Shown: positions 26,083 to 33,356 of the stretch, in pieces | Numbering within the stretch: position 1 is the stretch's first letter | Layout of the letters: each line of letters begins with the position of its first letter | Assembly: GCF_902859805.1 (NCBI RefSeq) | Contig: NZ_CADIKC010000004.1 | Span: 186,001 to 250,000 of the forward strand | Origin: Paraburkholderia sediminicola | Lineage (GTDB): Bacteria > Pseudomonadota > Gammaproteobacteria > Burkholderiales > Burkholderiaceae | Reading direction: 5' to 3' | DNA: 64,000 bases | Made by a program: the position numbers and the translations under genes | Notes under the pieces: model-generated | Seen by the model: only the letters and a program-made list of their open reading frames with translations | Told to the model about the DNA's origin: nothing | Databases searched by the model: none

Positions 26083-27392
26083 TACGGGTGAGGTGGTGAG
26101 CCGGCTGAACTGGCTGACTTGCTGGATGTGGCGCTCGTGACTGAGGTGCCGTCGGTGCCGCTCATGCCGCTCGTGCCGCTCGTGCCGCTGGCCAGCTTGG
26201 TAACCTCCAGCAGCGTAATCGGCAGCGCCTGGCGCCACGTATCGAAGCCGCCAAGCGGCTGTGCATCGGCCAGCGCGATGCGTGTCAACGTGCCGCCGTG
26301 TTGCTCACGCCACGCCGCCAGCGCTGCCTCGCCTTGCAAGGTCACGGCATTGGCAACCAGCCTCCCGCCGTCGCGCAAGCGCGCCCAGCAGGCGTCGAGC
26401 ACGCCCGGCACCGTCACGCCACCGCCGATGAATACGGCGTCCGGCACAGCCAACCCCTCCAACGCATCGGGTGCGCGGCCGGCCACCAGTTGCAAACCCG
26501 GCACGCCCAACGCATCGCGATTGTGCTCAATGAACCGCTGCCGCTCCGCGTGCCCTTCGATCGCGATCGCGCGGCAGGTCGGGTGTGCGCGCATCCATTC
26601 GATGCCGATCGAGCCGCTGCCCGCGCCCACATCCCAGAGCAATTCGCCGGGCGTCGGCGCAAGGCGCGCCAGCGTGATCGCGCGGACGTCGCGCTTGGTC
26701 AACTGACCATCGTGGCGAAAGGCATCGTCGGGCAAGCCGACGGTCAGCGGCAAACGCGGGGCGCCTTCCGTTGCACGGCATTCGAGCGCGATCAGGTTCA
26801 GCGCCGCCACTTCGCTCGCGGGCCACTGGTCCGCCCGGCCATCGATACACCGCTCCAGATCGCCACCCAAATGCTCCAGCACGGTCATCCGGGTCGCGCC
26901 GAAACCGCGCGCATTCAGCAGTTCGGCCAGCGCTGCGGGCGTCCGCCCGTCGGCACTCAGCACGAAGACGCGCGCGCCGTCGTGCAGATGAGCATTCAGC
27001 GTCGGCAACGGCCGTCCCACCAGCGAAACCGCGGCGACATCCTGCAACGGCCAGCCAAGCCGCGCCGCCGCCAGCGACAACGACGAGGGCGCGGGCAGTA
27101 CCCGCAACTCACCTGCCGGCAACTGCCGCGCGAGCGTCGCGCCTACGCCGAACAGCATCGGGTCCCCACTCGCCAGCACACACACCGGCCCCTTACGCTC
27201 CGCCAGCAAAGGCGCGAGATCGAACGGCTTCGGCCATGCCGCACGGCGCGCGGCGAGGCGTGCGGGCAGCATCGCCAGATGACGCTCACCGCCATAAACC
27301 ACCGATGCTTCCAGCAAAGCACGCCGCGCGGGCCTGCCCAAGCCGGCGAAGCCGTCATCGCCTATGCCCACCACGGTCAGCCACGCCGGCAT
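26082..27392 (-). CDS. cobL: precorrin-6Y C5,15-methyltransferase (decarboxylating), CbiE-CbiT fusion
   Basis: A bifunctional enzyme that methylates C-5 and C-15 and removes the C-12 acetate carboxyl. In the 436-residue product, the N-terminal half (MPAWLTVVGIGDDGFAGLG, LASGDPMLFGVG, PAPSSLSLAAARLGWPL) is the CbiE tetrapyrrole methylase. The C-terminal half (about 200-395; DGQLTKRDVRAITLARL, LLWDVGAGSGSIGIEWM, VFIGGGVTVPGVLD) is the CbiT SAM-dependent decarboxylase. The start ATG 27392 has a GAGG upstream and begins at the first conserved strand; the frame is open for 74 more codons across the riboswitch region. The last 35 or so residues are a GTS/GMS/Ser-rich low-complexity tail not expected in the family. 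Confidence 0.93.
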   Translation of the reverse strand: MPAWLTVVGIGDDGFAGLGRPARRALLEASVVYGGERHLAMLPARLAARRAAWPKPFDLAPLLAERKGPVCVLASGDPMLFGVGATLARQLPAGELRVLPAPSSLSLAAARLGWPLQDVAAVSLVGRPLPTLNAHLHDGARVFVLSADGRTPAALAELLNARGFGATRMTVLEHLGGDLERCIDGRADQWPASEVAALNLIALECRATEGAPRLPLTVGLPDDAFRHDGQLTKRDVRAITLARLAPTPGELLWDVGAGSGSIGIEWMRAHPTCRAIAIEGHAERQRFIEHNRDALGVPGLQLVAGRAPDALEGLAVPDAVFIGGGVTVPGVLDACWARLRDGGRLVANAVTLQGEAALAAWREQHGGTLTRIALADAQPLGGFDTWRQALPITLLEVTKLASGTSGTSGMSGTDGTSVTSATSSKSASSAGSPPHP

Positions 27393-27484
27393 GCATCCAT
27401 CCTCATTCTGTATCGTCAAATATTGCGCTGTGCCACGCCGATCAAAGCGTCCAGCCTCGTTGTGCTGTTCGAAAAAAGGCATAA

Positions 27485-27645
27485 TACAGCCGCCGGTGCC
27501 CTTCGGGGCCGAAGAGGGAACACAGTGTCGCTGTGGCTGCCCCCGCAACTGTATGCAGCGAGTCCGCCTGCGCTCCGCGCCACTGGTTAGACCGGGAAGG
27601 CCGCGGCGGACCACGACCTGCCAGCCAGGAGACCTGCCGGCCAGA
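27485..27645 (+). ncRNA. cobalamin riboswitch
   Basis: The plus strand between the divergent cob operons shows the conserved order of a cobalamin riboswitch: GGTGCCC near 27495, GAAGAGGGAACACAGTG (27531 region), GGCTGCCCCCGCAACTGT ending near 27551, GAGTCCG, CCACTGG and GGGAAGGC. It closes with the B12 box GCCAGGAGACCTGCC (27624-27638). Adenosylcobalamin binding would repress the cobG-cobH-cobI-cobJ transcript, by transcription or translation. Boundaries are approximate. The class is established knowledge; ligand specificity is not tested. Confidence 0.93.
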
Positions 27646-27681
27646 CTGTTCGTGCCAGCCTACATCGGGCGGGGTGTACCG

Positions 27682-27783
27682 ATGCCGCAGCAATGCCCGT
27701 TTTGCGGCTTGCTCGGGCCGTCGCGCGACGCTCAACCCGGTGTCCGTCTTGAATCAAGCTTCGCCCTCCACTGCTTTGCATGA
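27682..27783 (+). CDS. possible 33-residue leader ORF with CPxC motif
   Basis: An ATG at 27682 is preceded by GGGCGGGG at about 7 bases, the best ribosome site after the riboswitch. It opens a 33-codon frame (MPQQCPFCGLLGPSRDAQPG and onward) that ends at 27783 and overlaps the start region of cobG in another frame. The CPFC pair resembles a small metal-binding turn. It could serve translational coupling to cobG or be chance. No homologue was recognised. Confidence 0.3.
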   Translation: MPQQCPFCGLLGPSRDAQPGVRLESSFALHCFA

Positions 27784-29338
27784 CGCGGCTCTCGTGCCGC
27801 GGCCTTCGGCGTGTCCGGGGCTGCTGCGCATCGTTGCCGCGCGCGATGGAGGGATTTGCCGGATCAAATTGCCAGGCGGCGAGTTGAGCGCGGCCCAGGC
27901 GGCGGTGATTGCCGACGTAAGCGAGCGGCATGCGGCGGGTGTGGTTGAAGTGACCAATCGCGCGAATCTGCAGGTGCGTGGCGTGCGAAGCGGGCATGAG
28001 GCGGCGTTGATCGCGGCGTTGGTCGATGCGGGGCTTGGGCCGATTCCAGCGGGCGGTGTGGTAGACGTTGACAACTCGCTGCTCGCGACGTCACAACACG
28101 CGCCTGACTCAATTTCTGCATCCGCTGCGGACGATGTGCGCAATGTGATGGTGAGCCCGACTGCCGGACGCGATCCATTTGCGCTGTTCGATACGAGGCC
28201 GCTTTGCGTCGAACTGCTCACCTTGCTGCAATCCGAAGCGCGATTCGCGGCGCTATCGCCGAAATTCGCGCTTCTGCTCGATGGTGGTGAGCGTCTTGCG
28301 AGGCTGGATCATCCGCATGATGTCTGGCTGGCAGCCACGCAGGCCGAAGACGGCGTGCGGTTTGTGTTCGGAATGGCGGGTTGTCCGCCTGTGATGGCCG
28401 ACGCGAACACAGGCGCGAATGCCGATGCCGATGCCGATGCCGATGCCGATGCCGATGCCGATGCCGATGCCGATGCCTTCCAGCATATCGCGCGTACCGG
28501 CTCGCATGGCTTCGCTGACCATCCTAGTCCGAACGACACCGGCGCTCTCGCCGCAGTGCTGCCTTCGCAAGTCGCCGACCTCGTCCGCGCGCTGCTGCAC
28601 ACGTTTCTCGATCTGGCCGCCCCGGACGCCACGCGCATGCGTCACCTGCTCGCCACGCATTCCATCGACGCGCTGTTGCAGCACGCTCAAACGTATGTCG
28701 ATTTCCCGCTGTCACGCGACACGTCGCTCGCAAACTGGCAGCGCCCCACGCCTGCCGACGCCACGTTGCGACTCGGCGCGCATCCACAGCGGGTCATGGG
28801 AATGCTGCACGTAGGCGGCCAACCGCCGCTCGGACGCCTCGACGCCGCGACTTTGCGCGGCCTCGCCACGCTCTCGCAACAGCACGGCAACGGCACGCTG
28901 CGCATGACGCCGTGGCAAAGCGTGTTGTTGCCCGATATCGCCGCCGATACCGCGGCCGCCGTGCTCGCTGAAATGAACGCGCTGGGCCTCGCCTGCGATC
29001 CCACCCAGCCGATGACACGCCTGATCGCCTGCGCCGGTTCCACAGGATGCGCGAAAAGCCTCGCCGACACCAAAGCCGACGCGTTGCTTCTGGCGGATCG
29101 CTTACCCGATGGCGTCGATGTCCATCTGAGCGGCTGTCCGCGCTCATGCGCCGCCGCACATTGCGCGCCGTACACGCTGCTGGCCGCGGCGCCCGGCATC
29201 TACGACCTTTATCGCCGCGACGGCCAGCCGGGTTTCGGCTCGTGCGTCGCGCACCAACTCACGATCGAACAGGCCGCCGATATGCTCGACCTACTGGCAC
29301 ACTCGGCACACCCGGCCCGGAGCCCCTCAGATGCTTGA
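27740..29338 (+). CDS. cobG: precorrin-3B synthase (oxygen-dependent)
   Basis: Hydroxylates precorrin-3A and forms the gamma-lactone with O2, the defining step of the aerobic corrin pathway. Sequence shows the nitrite/sulfite-reductase half-fold: PRPSACPGLLRIVAARDGGICRIKLPGG near the N-terminus, RANLQVRGVRS, and the iron-sulfur/siroheme ligand set CAGSTGC with SGCPRSC (about residues 432-470). GTG 27740 is a provisional start; TTG 27749 and GTG 27794 are also in frame, and none has a strong ribosome site. Residues 227-246 are (Asp-Ala) repeats from a GCCGAT hexamer array that the family does not need. It overlaps cobH by 8 bases and lies under the cobalamin riboswitch. Confidence 0.9.
   Translation: MSVLNQASPSTALHDAALVPRPSACPGLLRIVAARDGGICRIKLPGGELSAAQAAVIADVSERHAAGVVEVTNRANLQVRGVRSGHEAALIAALVDAGLGPIPAGGVVDVDNSLLATSQHAPDSISASAADDVRNVMVSPTAGRDPFALFDTRPLCVELLTLLQSEARFAALSPKFALLLDGGERLARLDHPHDVWLAATQAEDGVRFVFGMAGCPPVMADANTGANADADADADADADADADADAFQHIARTGSHGFADHPSPNDTGALAAVLPSQVADLVRALLHTFLDLAAPDATRMRHLLATHSIDALLQHAQTYVDFPLSRDTSLANWQRPTPADATLRLGAHPQRVMGMLHVGGQPPLGRLDAATLRGLATLSQQHGNGTLRMTPWQSVLLPDIAADTAAAVLAEMNALGLACDPTQPMTRLIACAGSTGCAKSLADTKADALLLADRLPDGVDVHLSGCPRSCAAAHCAPYTLLAAAPGIYDLYRRDGQPGFGSCVAHQLTIEQAADMLDLLAHSAHPARSPSDA
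28421..28477 (+). repeat. GCCGAT hexanucleotide tandem array in cobG
   Basis: GCCGAT is repeated nine times without interruption plus a partial tenth copy (GCC), 57 bases in all. Six-base units keep the frame, so copy-number changes by slipped pairing would lengthen or shorten an Ala-Asp run in CobG without truncating it. Confidence 0.95.
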
Positions 29339-29957
29339 TTACATTCGCGACGGTCAGGAGATCTATCGCCAATCCTTCGCGACAATACGTGCGGAGGCGG
29401 ACTTATCGCGCATCCCCGTCGACCTCGAGAAACTCGCGGTGCGCGTGATCCACGCCTGCGGCATGGTCGACGTCGTTGACGATCTTCAGTTTTCCGAAGG
29501 CGCAGGCACAGCGGGCCGTACGGCGCTGGCGCAAGGCGCGCCGATTCTGTGCGATGCCGGCATGGTGGCGCAAGGCATCACGCGCGCACGGCTGCCTGCC
29601 AACAACGAGGTGATCTGCACGCTGACGCATCAGGACGTGCCCGCGCTCGCACGCGAACTCGGTAATACGCGCTCGGCTGCCGCGCTCGAATTGTGGCGAC
29701 CGCAGCTGGCCGGCAGCGTCGTCGTGATCGGCAATGCGCCGACCGCCCTCTTTCATCTACTCGACATGCTCGATGCCGGTGCGCCGAAGCCTGCGCTGAT
29801 CCTCGGTTTTCCGGTCGGTTTTGTCGGCGCGGCCGAATCGAAAGCGATGCTTGCCGAAGACAGCCGCGGCGTGCCCTTCGTCGTGGTTCACGGGCGACGC
29901 GGCGGCAGCGCAATGGCCGCCGCTGCTGTAAACGCGCTCGCGACGGAGGTCGAATAA
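29331..29957 (+). CDS. cobH: precorrin-8X methylmutase
   Basis: Moves the C-11 methyl to C-12 to give hydrogenobyrinate. The 208-residue product reads MLDYIRDGQEIYRQSFATIRAEADL, RVIHACGMVDVVDDLQFSEGAG (with the catalytic His of this family in VIHACG), ILCDAGMVAQGITRARLPANNEVICTL and LILGFPVGFVGAAESKAML, all classic CobH/CbiC segments. The ATG overlaps the cobG stop by 8 bases, and the stop abuts the cobI start. Second gene of the riboswitch-controlled operon. Confidence 0.95.
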   Translation: MLDYIRDGQEIYRQSFATIRAEADLSRIPVDLEKLAVRVIHACGMVDVVDDLQFSEGAGTAGRTALAQGAPILCDAGMVAQGITRARLPANNEVICTLTHQDVPALARELGNTRSAAALELWRPQLAGSVVVIGNAPTALFHLLDMLDAGAPKPALILGFPVGFVGAAESKAMLAEDSRGVPFVVVHGRRGGSAMAAAAVNALATEVE

Positions 29958-30689
29958 ATGACGGTGCAAGGACGTTTGTTCGGACTCGGCGTCGGCCCCG
30001 GCGACCCGGAACTCATCACGCTGAAAGCGCTGCGTTTGCTGAAAGCGGCACCCGTAGTCGCGTATTTCGTCGCGAAGGGTAAGAAGGGCAACGCCTTCAG
30101 CATCATCGAGGCGCATTTGCATGACGCTCAACAGCATCTGCCGCTCGTCTATCCCGTCACGACCGAAGCGCTCGAACCGCCGCTTTCGTATGAGGCGATC
30201 ATCGCCGACTTCTACGACACCGCTGCGGAGATCGTCGCCGGCCATCTCGATGCGGGCCGCGACGTCGCGGTGATTTGCGAAGGCGATCCGTTCTTCTACG
30301 GCTCGTATATGTATTTGCACGACCGCCTCGCGGCGCGTTTCGAAGCCGAAGTCGTGCCCGGTGTGTGCTCGATGCTCGGCGGTGCAGCGGTACTCGGCTC
30401 GCCGCTGGTGTATCGCAATCAGAGTCTGTCGGTGCTCTCCGGCGTGTTGCCCGAAGACGAACTGCGCCGGCGTCTCGCCGATGCCGACGCCGCGGTCATC
30501 ATGAAACTCGGCCGCAACTTCGATAAGGTGCGGCGCGTGCTGGGTGAACTCGGGCTCGCGCATCGTGCGCTCTACGTGGAACGCGCGACGATGGGCAATC
30601 AGCGCATCGTGCCGCTCGACGAGGTCGACCCGATGGCCTCGCCATATTTTTCGCTGCTCGTGGTGCCGGGGGAAAAATGGCAAGGTTGA
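29958..30689 (+). CDS. cobI: precorrin-2 C20-methyltransferase
   Basis: The first committed corrin methylation, at C-20. The 243-residue protein starts LFGLGVGPGDPELITLKALRLL (SAM loop of tetrapyrrole methylases) and shows VAVICEGDPFFYGSYMYLHDRL (about 100), EVVPGVCSMLGGAAVLGSPLVYRNQSLSVLSG and a C-terminal SPYFSLLVV. Its ATG directly follows the cobH stop (TAAATG) and its 3' end overlaps the cbiG-cobJ fusion by 13 bases, so expression is tightly coupled. Confidence 0.95.
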   Translation: MTVQGRLFGLGVGPGDPELITLKALRLLKAAPVVAYFVAKGKKGNAFSIIEAHLHDAQQHLPLVYPVTTEALEPPLSYEAIIADFYDTAAEIVAGHLDAGRDVAVICEGDPFFYGSYMYLHDRLAARFEAEVVPGVCSMLGGAAVLGSPLVYRNQSLSVLSGVLPEDELRRRLADADAAVIMKLGRNFDKVRRVLGELGLAHRALYVERATMGNQRIVPLDEVDPMASPYFSLLVVPGEKWQG

Positions 30690-32473
30690 CGCCACCCGCA
30701 ATCGTGATTCTCGGTGCGGGCGCGTTGGAGACCGCACGGCGTATCCAGATGCTGTATGCAGGCTGCCAGGTTCATGCCTTGCAGGGCCGAGTCGAGGCTG
30801 ACGTCCCGTACACGGAACTCCGCGCGCATCTGTGTGATCTGTACGCGCGCGGCACGCCGATCATCGCGTTGTGCGCTGCCGGAATCGTGATTCGTTGCGT
30901 CGCGCCCTTGTTGTCGAATAAGGGCGTCGAGCCGCCGGTGCTGGCCGTTGCAGAAGACGGCAGCGCGGTCGTGCCCTTGCTCGGCGGCCTTGCTGGCGTC
31001 AACGTGATGGCTCGCGAAATTGCGGCTGCGTTGACCGTATCGCCGGCGATTACGACGAGTGGAGAATTGCGTTTCGGCACATGTGTGCTCAATCCGCCTG
31101 AGGGATATGCGCTTGCCGATATAGCGCAAGGTAAGCGCTTCGTGTCCGATCTGCTTGCCGGAGAAAGCACGCGCATCGAGGGTGAGGCGCCGTGGCTCGA
31201 TGATGCGCAATTGCCTCGCTCGGAATCGGCACGTCTCGCGATCCGCGTGACGCCGCGTGCGTGGGATGGGCGCGACGATGAGTTGGTGATTCATCCGCGG
31301 AGTGTGGTGGCGGCCGTGACCGTTCCGGCTGCCGGTGAGCAATCGAATACAGATACGAATACGGACTCCGGCGCAAATTCCAGTGCTGATAGGCAGACAG
31401 CTTCCGGCGCGCGAATCGCCGCGGTTGTGCGCGAGGCATTGGACGCGCACGGTCTCGCCCCGCTGTCACTCGCAGCATTGCTGGTTCCTTCCGAACACAT
31501 GGCGAACCCGGCGCTTGCCTCTGCCGCAGCTAACCTGAACGTGCCGCTGCGTTTTGCCCAGCCGGGCCCGGAGGACGGCGAGCCGCCGAGCAATTTGCTG
31601 CACGCCGCGCTGCGCGTCCCTTATCAAACCTTGCATGACGACGCGGACGCAGGCGTCGCGCTCGCATTGGCAGCATTGGCAATCGACCCGCACACGATTG
31701 GCCGTGCACGCGGCCGCTTGACCGTGATCGGCCTCGGCCCCGGCAGCGCGGACCTGATGGTGCCCGCCGCTCGAACGGCACTGAACGAAGCCACCGATAT
31801 TCTCGGCTACGAAACCTACGTGAAAATGGCCGGCCCCCTGCGTGCCGACCAACGCGTACACGGCACGGACAATCGCGAAGAGATGCAGCGCGCGCGCCAC
31901 GCGTTCGAACTTGCGAGCACAGGACGTTCTGTGGTGATGGTGTCGTCGGGCGACCCCGGCGTGTTCGCGATGGCGGCCGCGGTGCTTGAGGCGCTCGAAG
32001 AAGGCGCGTCGACGAACGCTGACTGGCGCGCGGTCCAGCTCGCCATCGTGCCAGGGGTGTCCGCGGCCATGGCAACCGCAGCGCAAGCCGGCGCGCCGTT
32101 GGGCCATGACTTCTGCATGCTGTCGTTATCCGACAATCTGAAACCGTGGAGCATCATCGAAAAACGCCTTCGGCATGCGGCCGAAGCGGATCTGGTGATG
32201 GCGTTCTACAACCCGATCTCTCGCGCACGCCCGTGCCAGCTGGATAAAGCGCTGGACATCGTGCGGGAATTCCGCGCTGCGACTACGAAAGTCGTGCTCG
32301 GCCGCGATATCGGCAGAGCGGGCAGCACACTACGCACGATCGCGCTCGGTGAACTGCGTTCTTCCGATGTGGACATGCGCACGATGGTGATCGTGGGGTC
32401 GTCGACGACACGCGCGTTTGCTAATGGCATCGATGGCGGTGAATGGGTTTACACGCCACGGTGGTATGAGTGA
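30677..32473 (+). CDS. cobJ: CbiG-CobJ fusion: C17-methyltransferase with N-terminal CbiG
   Basis: A 598-residue fusion. Residues about 5-215 are the CbiG N-terminal and central domains (IALCAAGIVIRCVAPLL, VVPLLGGLAGVNVMAREIA). A Ser/Thr/Asn-rich linker follows (about 217-240), then the CbiG C-terminal/CobE-like domain (ARIAAVVREALDAHGLAPLSLAALLVPSEH). Residues about 345-598 are CobJ, the ring-contracting precorrin-3B C17-methyltransferase (RLTVIGLGPGSADLMVPAA, VMVSSGDPGVFAMAAAV, FYNPISRARP, VVLGRDIGRAGS). CbiG opens the delta-lactone in the cobalt-early pathway; its role beside CobG is unclear. Last gene of the riboswitch operon. Confidence 0.93.
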   Translation: MARLTPPAIVILGAGALETARRIQMLYAGCQVHALQGRVEADVPYTELRAHLCDLYARGTPIIALCAAGIVIRCVAPLLSNKGVEPPVLAVAEDGSAVVPLLGGLAGVNVMAREIAAALTVSPAITTSGELRFGTCVLNPPEGYALADIAQGKRFVSDLLAGESTRIEGEAPWLDDAQLPRSESARLAIRVTPRAWDGRDDELVIHPRSVVAAVTVPAAGEQSNTDTNTDSGANSSADRQTASGARIAAVVREALDAHGLAPLSLAALLVPSEHMANPALASAAANLNVPLRFAQPGPEDGEPPSNLLHAALRVPYQTLHDDADAGVALALAALAIDPHTIGRARGRLTVIGLGPGSADLMVPAARTALNEATDILGYETYVKMAGPLRADQRVHGTDNREEMQRARHAFELASTGRSVVMVSSGDPGVFAMAAAVLEALEEGASTNADWRAVQLAIVPGVSAAMATAAQAGAPLGHDFCMLSLSDNLKPWSIIEKRLRHAAEADLVMAFYNPISRARPCQLDKALDIVREFRAATTKVVLGRDIGRAGSTLRTIALGELRSSDVDMRTMVIVGSSTTRAFANGIDGGEWVYTPRWYE

Positions 32474-32483
32474 GCACCGTGGG

Positions 32484-33311
32484 TTATTTTCGCCCCATCC
32501 CGCTGACCAACGCCTCCATTTGCACGCCATCGGCCCGCGCGAGGTCCTCAAGAATCGTAAAGTGATTACACCCGGCAAGCGGCACGAACTCCACCTGTTC
32601 ACCCGCTTGCCGGCACGCCGCCACGTACTCCTCCGAATGCCGAACCAGTTCAGGTAACTCGGCCGTGCCGACGCTGACCGTCATCGGCACACCTTTGCCG
32701 ATATGCCGCATTGGGCTATACGCATCGATCTCCATCTGCGTTAGCTGCAACTTCTCATTGAGCCATGACATCGCAATCGGCTCCAGGTCCACCAATGCGC
32801 TGATCGGCATGGCATGTACGACAGACTCATGCGTACGATAATGCGCACTCAACTGCCCGCCCGCAGAATGCCCTGCAAGGCAAACGGGACCACGCGTGCC
32901 GAGCCCATCACGATTGGCCGCCAGTACGGCCAGCAGCGCATCGACCTCGTCGACGATCTGCGTCATCGACGCATCCGGTGCCAACGTGTACTCCGCGAGC
33001 ACAACATTGAAGCCACGCCCAAGTGGCCCACTGGCGACAAACGCGAAATCTTCCTTGCTACGTGCCTGCCAGTAGCCGCCGTGTATGAACACGAAAATCG
33101 GCGCGTCAGGCCTTTCGCACGGAAACCAGTCGAAACGTTGCCGGGGCCGTGGACCGTACGCTACATCACGCCTGCACGGTAGAGCGGCATACAACGCCGC
33201 GCTGCGTTCCTGAAAGCCGAGCATGCGTTCAGCGACGTCGGCCACAGCCGCCACGTTGTCGTAGGCCGCACGCAGCGCCGCCTGATCCATGCCGCGAAAG
33301 AGTTGAGTCAT
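32484..33311 (-). CDS. kynurenine formamidase-like alpha/beta hydrolase
   Basis: A 275-residue cytoplasmic hydrolase of the arylformamidase-like family. Seen: FIFIHGGYWQARSKEDFAF-type oxyanion motif HGGYW (about residue 75), the nucleophile elbow LAGHSAGGQLSAHYR (about 148) and a late GCNHFTILEDLA with the catalytic His (about 252). HGGYW is characteristic of enzymes that cleave N-formyl or related amide/ester bonds (N-formylkynurenine, N-formylmaleamate). It lies convergent to cobJ with a 10-base gap and upstream of nothing related, so the substrate is unknown. Confidence 0.85.
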   Translation of the reverse strand: MTQLFRGMDQAALRAAYDNVAAVADVAERMLGFQERSAALYAALPCRRDVAYGPRPRQRFDWFPCERPDAPIFVFIHGGYWQARSKEDFAFVASGPLGRGFNVVLAEYTLAPDASMTQIVDEVDALLAVLAANRDGLGTRGPVCLAGHSAGGQLSAHYRTHESVVHAMPISALVDLEPIAMSWLNEKLQLTQMEIDAYSPMRHIGKGVPMTVSVGTAELPELVRHSEEYVAACRQAGEQVEFVPLAGCNHFTILEDLARADGVQMEALVSGMGRK

Positions 33312-33356
33312 GACGTTCCCGAGTCATTCAACCAAATCAAAGCGTCGCAAGGCGCT

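Noticed and set aside
24880..26091. 403-codon plus-strand frame opposite cbiD
   Set aside because: Composition-driven mirror of cbiD and cobK, no recognisable motif.
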